Assembly (NCBI GenBank): GCA_002914805.1
Contig: JXTB01000562.1
Coordinates: 181,594 to 245,593 of the forward strand
DNA length: 64,000 nt
From: Parasponia andersonii
Lineage: Eukaryota > Streptophyta > Magnoliopsida > Rosales > Cannabaceae
Direction of reading: 5' to 3'
Position numbers and translations under genes: made by a program. Within the stretch, counting starts at the first letter, position 1. Each line of letters begins with the position of its first letter. Below the pieces are notes generated by a model. It saw only the letters and a program-made list of their open reading frames with translations. It was not told the DNA's origin and did not search any database. This document shows, in pieces, positions 1 through 10,983 of this stretch.

Positions 1-179
1 AATTAGTTTCTACAAATAATTTTAGTTCTCTCAATCCCCGGCAACGGTGCCCAAAGCCTTGTTGGGTTTATTTTATAATTGTCACGCAAGTGCACGTGCC
101 GAATAAGTAATATAGTAATGAGTTGAGTATCGTCTCCACAGGGATTGATTAACAAAATTAGTTGGATAAAACTAATGTC
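1..179 (-). mobile_element. LTR-retrotransposon edge: tRNA-Asp-type primer-binding site and start of 5' LTR
   Basis: Read on the minus strand, 35-53 gives a primer-binding site of the form TGGGCACCGTTGCCGGGGA. This differs by about two bases from the complement of the plant tRNA-Asp 3' end, a primer used by several plant gypsy and TR-GAG-like families. The LTR would lie at higher coordinates, starting near 54-60, with the element body off the left edge. The stretch 61-155 resembles the conserved LTR segment often found next to this primer site, with its cytosine-rich 'cacgcaagtgcacg' and 'cgtctccacagggatt' blocks. The outer LTR end is hidden by the gap or not recognisable, so only the visible part is marked. 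Confidence 0.55.
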
Positions 180-835
180 NNNNNNNNNNNNNNNNNNNNN
201 NNNNNNNNNNNNNNNNNNNNNNNNNNNNNNNNNNNNNNNNNNNNNNNNNNNNNNNNNNNNNNNNNNNNNNNNNNNNNNNNNNNNNNNNNNNNNNNNNNNN
301 NNNNNNNNNNNNNNNNNNNNNNNNNNNNNNNNNNNNNNNNNNNNNNNNNNNNNNNNNNNNNNNNNNNNNNNNNNNNNNNNNNNNNNNNNNNNNNNNNNNN
401 NNNNNNNNNNNNNNNNNNNNNNNNNNNNNNNNNNNNNNNNNNNNNNNNNNNNNNNNNNNNNNNNNNNNNNNNNNNNNNNNNNNNNNNNNNNNNNNNNNNN
501 NNNNNNNNNNNNNNNNNNNNNNNNNNNNNNNNNNNNNNNNNNNNNNNNNNNNNNNNNNNNNNNNNNNNNNNNNNNNNNNNNNNNNNNNNNNNNNNNNNNN
601 NNNNNNNNNNNNNNNNNNNNNNNNNNNNNNNNNNNNNNNNNNNNNNNNNNNNNNNNNNNNNNNNNNNNNNNNNNNNNNNNNNNNNNNNNNNNNNNNNNNN
701 NNNNNNNNNNNNNNNNNNNNNNNNNNNNNNNNNNNNNNNNNNNNNNNNNNNNNNNNNNNNNNNNNNNNNNNNNNNNNNNNNNNNNNNNNNNNNNNNNNNN
801 NNNNNNNNNNNNNNNNNNNNNNNNNNNNNNNNNNN
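180..835. other. Assembly gap (656 Ns)
   Basis: A continuous run of N. Any translation through it is meaningless. It probably interrupts the LTR whose edge is at the left end of the window. Confidence 0.99.
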
Positions 836-2939
836 GATATTGACTATATTAAATTGTAATCATCGGAAACACCACAGACAAAAATAAAATAAAGAAAAAC
901 ACTTAAACTAGATAATTTGATCCTTTAAAACATCTATCCCAAGACTCAAAAATATACCAAATAACTCTATTTTTATAGAGTTATCAAATACCTAGGATAA
1001 CATAGAAGCACATTTGAAATCTTTTTTAGTTTAGGCAAGTTTAAAACAATTTGTGCACTTGTCTATGGCTACAAACAACAACTAAATTAATGAATAAATA
1101 ATAGAATCCATGACATATCCATGAAAAGTTGAGGAAATTAGATTAAAAGTATCGAAAGCTTAATACACCCACAAAAATACTGGAATCCACAATTAGCAAA
1201 TTTAGGGCTCTAGGTGTAACTTGAATTTCCTATTTAAATTCTATATTCCAATAATATATAAGGGTTCCTAGGACTATTATTCATTAAATAATAGCTTTGG
1301 TTTAAGAGTTAAAATAAAAGAAATTAACTATAAATTCAAAATCCTACATAATACTCACCTTGACTAGTTTGAGTTTTTTCTGAAGTTCTTGCCTTCTACT
1401 TCCATCAAACTGATCCCCAAGGATTTGAAACTGATTTTAGGACCCAAGAGAACCTAGAGGAACCATTATTCAAGTGGGAACAAATAAGAGATTGAAATTA
1501 AATGACAAGACCTAGAAAAAAGAACTAGTAGAATTACCTTGACTAGTTTTAATCTATCTTACTTTCTAGAGCTCTAACTTGAGTTCTACCATTTGAAAAC
1601 TCTTGGATATAGCTAAGAGGAGTTGAGAGAAGTGTAGAAAGATGTTGGAGAGGTACAGGTCATGGCTGGAGAGAAAGAGAAAGAAAATGACCAGATTTGG
1701 TCTAAAAGTGATACTTAATGACTAAAAAACGACATAACTTAAATTCTAAGGGTTTTTTTTTGAGTATTTTGCATGTTGCTTTCCATGTGTCCAACTTTTA
1801 AACATCCTTAGCATAGTCACCACATTGCTGGTCACTCCTATAAACCTAAGTATAACCAAAGTTGGTAAATCTTAGCTTAGAAAGTGAAAACTAGTCATAC
1901 TTTGACTTATGATCCCATGTGATACGTCTTATTGTAATATGGTGAAACCTAACTCCATAATCAGTCATTAAATATAAAAATAAGTCAATTAGACTCTAAT
2001 TAATAATACAAACATAGTATTAGCACTTAATAATTAAAATACATAAAAATAACATTAAGCGATTAAACTAAATTTAAGCTAACTTAGTAAAATAAAATAC
2101 AAATTAGTATCGTGAATGTCACCTCGTGTTTTCTTGGAGTTGAAAAATAAAATGCTATAAATGAGTTCTAGACATTGAATTAAAGTTATTTGATGTGTTA
2201 AACATACAATGAATTCGACTTCGAAATGTGTGAAAATTATATTTTACCGAAAAACTACAATTTGTCCAAGTTATCAACAAAGATGATCTTAATGCATGTG
2301 CACATAGTATTGCCTTCATAATTATATTCTTTGTTCTTTTAGCACACCGAGCTCTCTTTCTAAGGATATTGAGCCTTTACACTACATTAAGATACTTCAA
2401 AATTCATTAGTATAATAACATGTATGTAAATGCACATAACATAATGAATGAACATGTTACTATAAAAGTAGTATTAATGACTTCTAGATGCCAAATATGC
2501 AATTAGAATATATTTATTATTGGCTTAGTATACATGTGTGAATCTCGAGCACCACAATGTACTAATTGCTTTGAGTTAAATCGATGTTACCCTGAAATAT
2601 GACTTATATTTACATATTGATATTGTTTTAATTAGATGAGAGCCATCTATTTCTATGGAACTAATTCCTCCTTGAGATAAGTAATGTTGTTTATGACTTT
2701 ATATTTAAATACTCACTTGCTGTTAGTAATTAAAATGCTGGTAGTTTTGTGAAAACCAAAGGCATGTCTATTATTATGTGTATAAGTGAACTCTTTTAGT
2801 TGTTAATTTAGTATTCTCGTATTGGAAAATAAAGGAGAATCAGTGTATTGTTTTGTTCGACCTGAGCTGAAATAATAATTTGTATACTATCTTGAGCATT
2901 TAATCAATAAATCCATTATTTGAAAATTATTAGGGCACG
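836..2939. other. AT-rich stretch without a recognisable gene
   Basis: No long ORF or recognisable domain on either strand. The phrase 'accttgactagttt' occurs twice (about 1358 and 1538), each time followed by loosely similar text, which suggests an old diverged duplication about 180 bases apart. Part of this stretch may be the rest of the minus-strand LTR that begins before the gap, but I could not find its outer end. Confidence 0.5.
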
Positions 2940-3890
2940 TCAACTGTACCTAAAATAAAGAGCATTTCATAAGTAGTAAAGCTAAAAATTGAGGTAAGTA
3001 ATGTTACACCTACAGCTACAAGGTAAGACTTATTTGTTTATATGAATTTTTGGAATCATTGGATTATATGTACATATGTTTCTATTATTCATTTATATAT
3101 GAAGTATAAACATCTGAACTTGTTATCCTATATGTATGAAACATGAGCACGTGGTATATTATATTGCATGACGAGTATTAATGAATAGGGTGTGGCGGGC
3201 CAGCGCCCAAATATATGATATGGTTCCTTCGAGAATATTTTGGTCTCTTCAGGGATACTATGATTCCTTTGAGAATACTTTAATAGTTGTACGGGGTGGA
3301 CCTCTACTGTACACACAGGGAATTCTCTAGGGCTCGAGACGTCCATACGATGACTTATGCTCTGTTGTATGATCTCTGAGTGACTCAATATGCGATTTAC
3401 AGTCTTATTAGATAATACAATATACATGAAGATCCTAACCATATTATTATCTATTATGTTATATGCACCATGCATCTGTATACGTTACTGAGTTTCAGAC
3501 TCACGCATATTTTTATATTACAGAAGGTACTACTGATGATTGAGATTGGAGAAAAGGCACTTATTTTCTGATTATGACTTATGTATATGAGCATTTTGAT
3601 GCTGAGGTTTTCTGACAGAGGATTTTGTACCCATTTTTGAGTGTGTATATATTATATATGTCTATATGAGAGGTTTACAATTTATGTATGTATATCTGTA
3701 CACTTTACAGTTCTATATGTATATTTATGAGTGTATTTTTTTTTTCTTTTATTTCCAAAAAAAAAAGAAGTCTAAAAAGCTTTTAATTTCCTATTATTTT
3801 ATTAGTCTAAGTTGAGTGGCGTCTCCTAATCTTATTAAACAAATATATAAATATTCGATACGTACGTGTGTGAAATTGGGGGATGTTACA
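2940..3890 (+). repeat. Probable Ty3-gypsy LTR fragment or solo LTR (left end uncertain)
   Basis: The stretch has no coding potential. Its right end, 'gggggatgttaca' at about 3877-3889, is a typical plant gypsy LTR terminus. Near 3480-3560 it carries 'cagactcacgcatat' followed by 'acagaaggtac', the same layout (tract of 'actcac', then short pyrimidines, then AG/GT) seen near the 3' end of the intact gypsy LTRs elsewhere in this window (about 32085-32115). No matching interior, second LTR or clear target duplication was seen, so a solo or truncated LTR is an inference. Confidence 0.4.
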
Positions 3891-4414
3891 AAATATGACT
3901 TTTTTTTATTTTGTTAACATATATATATCCCTTTTTAAGTTATAATGTTTTGAGTTTACTATTATACTCTTATGTGCTTCACCATTGGGAGAGAGAGAGA
4001 GAGAGGATCTTACTCCTCTGAGTGTAGAAATCGTAGGCATTGAGAAGATCTAGATCAACATCAAAGTATCAATGATGATGCTAGTGCCAGAGATAGTGAC
4101 TATGGAGAACAATAGACCAAGTGAAAAAAAGAGAAGTGCTAAATGAAGAGGAAGGTGAGATTTGAAGGGTAAAATTGGAATAGTAAAAAAAATTATATAG
4201 AAAAGAGATATATTTATACATAAAAGTTGAAATGGATATGTAGTAACTATGGTACCAAAATGGGGATATTGGTGTAGAAATCCCATAAAACAATATATAT
4301 TTCCTTCTCTCCTAATTTTTTTGTTAAGTTTATTTTTCTTAAAGACATTATTTAGATGCTACAACATGCTCATCGCTATATATTTTTGATCAAGAATTTA
4401 ATAACAAGTTGCCA
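3891..4414. other. Intergenic stretch with a short (GA)n tract
   Basis: No gene is seen. There is a GA microsatellite at about 3989-4005. The rest is AT-rich and ends directly at the poly(T) that marks the 3' end of the LINE. Confidence 0.5.
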
Positions 4415-4644
4415 TTTTTTTTTTGAATGTTACCTAGAGGAAACGTTCCTCCAGTAATTTTATTAAATTAAATAAAAATAAATAAGAGTATAAAGGTTAA
4501 CCAAGTTTGAAACATCACAAAAACAGAAAAGGAACCAGAAACTTAAAGCCCTGGAAGGAGCCAAATATTAATGCCGAAACATAACTATTATCTTAACCTC
4601 CCCTACAATGCCTCATTACACATCTTATTACAAAAGATGGTCAA

Positions 4645-7600
4645 CTATGGAAAACGAAAAGCACTACGACCCATGTAATCCTTGGAAAAAGCATCATGAA
4701 TAAATGAAGGAGAAGAATGCCACCATGTTGGAGCCTGAAAACTTGTAGTTCTAGAAGCCAAAATATCATCAACTGTATTACCTTCCCTAAATATATGAGA
4801 AATACAGAAATTCATCTTTGAGATCCTTTCAATGCATCGTAACCAAGATGGTTTCCAGAGCCAAGGAACAGAAGGCGACTGCTTCCTTAAAAGGGTGACC
4901 AAATATGTAGAATCACATTCTAGCCATAAATTTGTCTAGCCAAAGTCGTAGACATAAGAGATAGCATGAATTGCACCCGCGAGCTCCGCCTCAAATGCAA
5001 AAGCTTTACTAAGAGGAATAGCAAGCGCTCCTTTACAGAAACCTCTGGATATTCTAAAAATACCTCCACACCCTGCCAATCTGGACTACAAAAAATAGAC
5101 CCATCTGTATTCACCTTCAACCAACCTGCGGGAGGGAATTGCCAATGTACTTCCACAATTCTTGGAGCCTGTGATGGTTTTGCCTGAACATGAAGACAAA
5201 GTAAAATCTGAAGCTCATCCAAAGTGTTTCGCATGGTTCCAAAGCCAATCCCGTTGGCCTCCCCCAGTGAACGCCATATGAAAGTTATAGCAGAATTAAC
5301 AGAAACAATTTCATTATCAAAGAAACGTTTATTATGACAAGTCCAAATCACCCAAGTAGCAGTCACAAGTGCTGATCCCCAAAGTTGAGAAACTTGAGTG
5401 GTAAAATTAGCATCCAAAGCATCTAATCATAGATCCACTATGGAACCATCCAAACGAATCCTTCGTCAAAAAGTTGACGAAATGGCGCCCCAAATTGAAC
5501 TGGCAAAAGCACATGAAAGAAAAAGATGATTAGCATCTTCTTTATGACTATAACAAAATCGACAACATGAAGGCAAAAGAAGGCCTCTTCAAATTAGGTT
5601 ATGCTCTGTTGGGAGTTTATTCTAAAACAATCTCTAAACTACCAATGAACGAGAGAGGGGAATATAATGTGCCCAAAACTTACTCCTCCACCTTTCCTTT
5701 GAAATAGGGCCAGCTATGGACTTGTAGGTATCTGCACAAGTAACTTCACCAGAACCCGAATGATGCCAGGTTAAAGTATCAACACCTCTAATGACCGTAT
5801 TCTTAATTTCCTCCGCAACCTATGGAAAATTGGAGATAAAAAAATTTGGTAAAGACCACTCATAATCAGAAGTAACATCACCAATAACTGCTTCAAAACT
5901 AGGATCCAAGGAACCAGTATAATCAATCATATCAACCAGAGGAGTGCCCAGCCAATTGTCCTTCCAGAATCTGACTTTAGAATGTCTACCTACTGCCCAA
6001 ATGGATTCATCAACAAGTGGCTGAATTTGAGACTGCAATCCACACCAAACAGAAGATTTCCAAAACCGTCGTTGAGTAAAGCCAGTAGAAAAAAACTTGT
6101 GCCTTAAGAAATGGTAAACAAAAGAAGTAGAGGTCATCAGGCTCTAAGCAAGTTTCTTTAAAAGGGCTACATTAAGGATACTAGGATCACAAAGACCCAG
6201 ACCAGCATCTTCCTTAGACTTACAACACATTCTCCAGGAGACAGTAACTAACTTAGACGCCTTGAAAGAACTAGACCATAGGAAATTTCTAATGGATGAA
6301 ATCAACTTCCTCAAAAGATTAGCAGGCTACTTATAAACTTGAAAAGAATAAACCAACTAACCCATAATGATGGAATTAATTAAACTTACTCTTTCTTCCG
6401 TAGATAGAGAAAGACCTCTCCAATATTCAAGATTAGCATTGATTTTATCAAGAATTGGTTGAAAACTCCATTGCTTTGGGGTACCCACAAAAAGAGAGAC
6501 TCCAAGATACAAAAGAGTAGAGCCACCTTTCCTCATACTAGTGATTGACAGAAAGTCTGAAATTCATCCAGTAGAAACAACACCACCAAAATAAAGAAAG
6601 GATTTACTAAAATTCACCTATTGACCAGAAAATTCCTCATAATGCTTGAGAGCCTGAATGATAACTTTAATATTAGACTTGGAAGCACGGGCAAACAAAA
6701 GAACATCATCAGCAAATAAAAAATGAACTGGTGCTTTCTCCTTTCTCGTGGAAGTCATCGGGATAAGATCACCGGTTTGCACTAATTGGATAAGATAACA
6801 ACTGAGATAATCTTCAGCTAAAACAAATAATAGAGGAGAAAGAGAGTCTCCTTGACGAACACCTCGTGAGCAAGAAAAATAACCATGAGAAGTCCCATTA
6901 ATTAAAACAGATAAACGAGCCGAATGGAAAATATTATCCAGCTATTGAACAAAAAGATCACCAAAACCAAAAGACAAAAGAACAACCTTAATAAAATCCC
7001 ATCTCAAAGTATCAAAAGCTTCCCTAATGTCCAATTTCATGGCAAAATTACCACCGTAACTTTTCTTGTCTAAACAATTGTAACATTCCAAAGCGCCAAC
7101 AATACAATTTCTAATATTTCTGCCCCGAACAAACCCAAATTGATTCGTGGAAATAATTCTTGAGCAAATAGAACCCAAACGACTAGCCAGAATTTTGGTG
7201 ATCAACTTATAAAGAAAATTCCCGAGAACTATAGGTCGATATTGATCAATAGAAAGAGCATGCTCAACCTTTAGGATTAGGACCAAAAATTTAGAATTAA
7301 GTCCAGGAGAAATAGTACCAAAACAAAAAAAATTCTTGGACAGCAAAACCACATCCGTATTCACAATATCCCAACAGGCATGAAAGAACTTCCCAGAATA
7401 TCCATCCGGACCTGGAGCACTAGAAGCATCCACAGCAAACATTGCCAACCGAACCTCCTCAGGAGAAGCAACAAGACAAAGTTCAAAGTTGTCTAAAGAA
7501 GAAACAAGAGACAGAATAACCCCATTTATACTCGAAAAATCAACAACACAACTACGAGAAGCCGTAAATAAGTCTTTGTAAAATGACTGTATGTGCGCGG

Positions 7601-8762
7601 AAATCAGATTAGCATCATTTACAATATCATCATCAATCTTCATGTGACTTAGAAGCTTGTTGGAACGATGACGTTTTAACACATTGTGAAAAAAAGAAGT
7701 ATCCCTATCTCCCTCCTTAAGCCATTTGACCCGGCTTTGCTCATAGAAATAACATTCTTCTTGAGACAACAAAGAATCCAAAGTATTAAGAGCATCAATT
7801 TCTTGGAACAATAGTGAATCAGAAATTCCCTCACTGGCTAAACATTCTTGGATAGATGAAACTCGTTCATTAGCTTTGGAAATATTAAGACGAAGGTCAC
7901 CGAAAACTTGCCAGTTCCAAACTTTCAATTCTTTTTTCAATTCCTTAAGCTTTTTAATCAAGAATGCCATAGGCGAGCTAGGAAAAGGCTGAGCCTAAAC
8001 TTTAGCAATAAGCTCCTTGAAAGAAGGGTGAGACAACCACATACCTTGAAAACAAAATGATCTAGGCCTAGTTGAAACACCTATTGACGAAGAAATCAAC
8101 AATGGATGGTGATCTGAATGAGCACGGGGTAAACAAAGACAAGAAAATTGCTGCCAATATTCCAGATAATCCTGATTACAAAAAGCTCTATCAAGATGGG
8201 ATATTACAATCTTACCCCTTCTAGATCCACGCCAAGTTTATAGGGGACCTTGAGAATACAAATCAGTTAAGTTACACAGGGTGATGCCAGCACGAAATTC
8301 TTCACAAGATTGGCGCTTCAGAATTCCAGTGGTTTCATGAGCTCCCATAACAGAATTGAAATCACCCAATGCAAGCCAAGGGCTAGTAATGTGCATAGAG
8401 GCCAATGAATCCCATAAATTACGACGAACAATATAACTACAGCTAGCATAAACAAAGTTTACATAAAACAAATCATTATGAAACTTAAATGATGCAGAAA
8501 CATGCTGAGAGTGGGAAACCATGACCTGAAAATTTATAATAGAAGCAGATCGAAAGATCCAGATCGATGGAAGAGATTTATCATTTTGAGCCACAAAATC
8601 AAAACCAATTGCCCTCCAAAAACGGGAAGGAATAGAAGTAAACATGCATATTGGCTCAGCTAGACAAAGAAGATCAGGCTTATACCGAATGCAAAAATCC
8701 TTCAAAGAACGATGAGTCTCCAAATTGGAAACACCTCTGCAGTTCCAGTATAAGATTTTCAT
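4645..8762 (-). pseudogene. LINE ORF2 remnant: endonuclease, reverse transcriptase, zinc finger, RNase H
   Basis: In a live LINE this protein nicks the target and primes reverse transcription. The endonuclease starts with MKILYWNCRG (8762 downward), with the acidic residue in LAEP, then GDFN (about 8360) and SDHHPLL (about 8098-8128). RT text begins near 7970 and includes SAPGPDGYSGKFF and NQFGFVRGRNI. The catalytic FADDVLLFARAS is at 6681-6720. A CCRFC...HLFLSC zinc-finger pattern lies near 5510-5580. RNase H has VNTDGSI near 5100 and WLECDS near 4910-4930. Stops and frameshifts split it, for example at the domain joins near 8237, 6941, 5820 and 5417, so it cannot make one protein. Confidence 0.85.
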
Positions 8763-9313
8763 TGAGAAATAGTTTTAGAAGACCGTGTAAATGGCCTCGT
8801 GAACTGAGCCTGAGATGTCTTCTTTTTCTTTTTTGATTGAACCTCTTGCCAACCTTCATCTTTCAATGCAAAAACTTTTATTGGAGAAAGATCGCTTGTA
8901 TTGAGACTATCGTTTGTAGATTCCTGAAAAGAAGAAGAATCTCTACCTTGAGAAGTGTCTCTAATCTGATCTTCTAAGAGATCTTTGGAGGTGTTCTCAT
9001 TGCATTGATCCAAGGGTAGAGTGCCTGCATTCGCTGTTGTATCCCCAACAACATTAGAGGTACCAGCTTTCAACCCCGCATTCGCTGTTGTATCCCCAAC
9101 AACATTAGAGGTACCAGCTTTCAACCCCTCTTGGTTAATATCTTCTTGAATCTCCAGATCCTCCAAATCATCCACCCAGCTTTTCTTTTTTGTCTTATCC
9201 ACATGAGATGGACTAAGAAGCTGATCATGCTCCTCCAAATTCGAAACCCCTTGGCCATCTTTTTTCAGTAAGGAAAAGGTATTTGCAACTGGAATATCAT
9301 TAGCGTTTGGAAT
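8759..9313 (-). pseudogene. LINE ORF1 remnant (C-terminal part)
   Basis: An open frame runs from about 9313 to a TGA at 8759-8761. It lacks the zinc knuckle expected upstream, so only the hydrophilic C-terminal part is present. No ATG begins the frame; at 9236-9238 there is a TTG, so this is a truncated frame rather than a complete gene. Its stop overlaps the ORF2 start as ATGA (8759-8762), the compact arrangement that would suit reinitiation. It holds an in-frame 17-residue duplication and ends in a lysine-rich stretch (SKKKKK). Confidence 0.7.
9027..9128 (+). repeat. Two identical 51-bp tandem copies inside LINE ORF1
   Basis: 9027-9077 and 9078-9128 are identical by eye. On the minus strand each encodes GLKAGTSNVVGDTTANA, so the duplication keeps frame. 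Perfect identity in an otherwise decayed element means that it is recent or corrected. Confidence 0.95.
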
Positions 9314-9887
9314 TTAATTATAACAATTAGATCTTTGAGGACCAAATTACCACAAATTAGATAATTTAAGAACCATTTATGCCATTAACCCCGAAAACAA
9401 AAATGATAAATTACTCTTTGTAATCAAAGAGAATAACTGAAAATCAAAAGGCACAGAAAATAGCAATTGAATTTTCGGTCGTTTACTTGAGATATTCTCT
9501 CTCTCTCTCTTGAGATATTCTCTCTCTCCCTCTCTTCGGATTTGATATTGCATATTAATTTTTTGTTCTTTTCGAAAAAAAAAAAGGATGAATCACAGGT
9601 TTCGGAATTTCAAAAAGATGTCTCAATGATGAACGAGCACACATTATTGTTAATTGGCATACCTTACTATAGATACAAATATTATCAAAAAAGAAAACAA
9701 ACACATGGATTTTGTACAAGTAAAAATGACAAATAGCTATATCCTGAATCGTATTATTTTACTTTAATATTTACATGTATTTATGTACGTAGTTATACAC
9801 AAATAAATGTACACACCGCACAAATATAATCACTCCAAAACATATGGTAAGTGTCAGTGGGACTAAAGCACGTTTTGCCGAGGCAGT
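9314..9887 (-). other. REV3 3' flank with CT microsatellite
   Basis: A non-coding stretch between the LINE 5' edge and the REV3 stop codon. It contains short CT tracts (about 9495-9537) and an A-run near 9575. The REV3 3' UTR must begin here at 9887 reading leftwards. I see no clear minus-strand AATAAA close to the stop. Confidence 0.5.
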
Positions 9888-10983
9888 TTAAAACCACTCG
9901 ACCATACATTTTGGGTAGAGGCCTCTATCAGCAGCAACTGCTGCAAGACCTTGAAGTTCTTTCTGGACTTTAGACCTCTCGTAAAACACCGGGCATGCAA
10001 GCGAAATGCACTTGATACCACTTTCTAAAAGCCAGTCCCCACCTCCACAATGTCGACATATCTGCATCAAAATTGGCACTAAATCAAATATATGTAGATT
10101 ATTACATAATACGAACATCGTACAAGAGATGGAAAGAAGGAAACTGATTCTCATCCATAATCTACTACTATCAGCCTCACAGAATTGGTTATTCCTAAAC
10201 AATATTAGAAGATCTTGATAAACATCAGCATCAATCATGGTTGAAGTCAAAGTGGTTTGGATACACAGTATACAGAAATATCGATGCAAATGTACTGACC
10301 ACATTTTTTTCACAAGAAGACCTTTTGTAATTAATTAAGTTGGTCAAAGTACTTAAAGTACTTACAGCAGCAAGATGTTGCATCTCTCTCTCCAATTTCG
10401 AAGTTCTTCCAACCACAGCTGTAAAAGCAGCACTTCTGTTTTGTGAACATTGATGGCAAAGATGGGTTGACGCCTCAACCAACTCACCACACAATATACA
10501 GTGTTTTGAGAGATAGTAATAATCTATTCTGGTTCGCTGGGGATTTGGAGCATAAGGGGGGCGTTTAGAAATTGCCTCCCTGACTGGGCGGGGCATCTCC
10601 AAGAACCACTTGTTTAAGTCGGCTCCAACAAGTCCAAACACCCGTTGCAGAGCTGGGATTATCTGCTTGTTAATGTAATACAGATCATTTAACCGATAGG
10701 GTGAGCCAACAGCCAAGAGTTCCAATGGATCCACCACCATGTCAACCAGGCGAGCCCCAGGCTCCCCATGTATCACAACATAAGGAACTCTATCTCCATA
10801 ACGTGGCTCTGCCCTTGGATCACTTCTCATTGCTTTAGTTGCCACTATTGCAGACGGTGGGAGCAATGAAGAATCTCTTGTACTATAGGTGCCTAAGCGA
10901 ACTTCCTTGGCAAAAACAAAATCTTGAAGAGACACCCTTCCTGAAAGGATTCGCTTCCATTGACGCAACAAATATGCTTTAAC
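9888..10983 (-). other. REV3: REV3 C-terminal thumb and two cysteine clusters, exons 23-24
   Basis: Exon 10366-10983 ends the thumb and carries CysA: CILC, ten residues, CHQC. Exon 9888-10061 carries CysB: CRHC, twelve residues, CISLAC. In polymerase zeta CysA binds zinc; CysB holds a 4Fe-4S cluster and binds accessory subunits. All eight cysteines are present. Confidence 0.92.

Larger units (their letters stand above)
4415..9313 (-). mobile_element. L1-type LINE with RNase H domain, 5'-truncated and degenerate
   Basis: A minus-strand non-LTR retrotransposon. Its 3' end is the T10 tract at 4415-4424 (poly(A) on the element strand), preceded by the plant-LINE 3' hairpin 'aggaaacgttcct'. In element order it holds the C-terminal part of ORF1, an apurinic-type endonuclease, reverse transcriptase, a zf-RVT zinc finger and a C-terminal RNase H. 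ORF1 stays open upstream only to about 9313, so the 5' end seems truncated there, as is usual for LINEs. A possible but imperfect target duplication is 'gaatttaataacaa' (4394-4407) against 'gaatttaattataacaa' (about 9310-9326). It lies about 570 bases beyond the REV3 stop, on the same strand. Confidence 0.88.

Noticed and set aside
145-887. Two open frames through the N run
   Set aside because: They consist almost entirely of unknown bases; absence of stops in N is meaningless.
3128-3475. 115-codon minus-strand ORF
   Set aside because: No recognisable domain, and it lies within a probable gypsy LTR read on the wrong strand.
4394-9326. Clear target-site duplication for the LINE
   Set aside because: The two flanks share only an interrupted 'gaatttaa...taacaa'; too imperfect to claim as certain.
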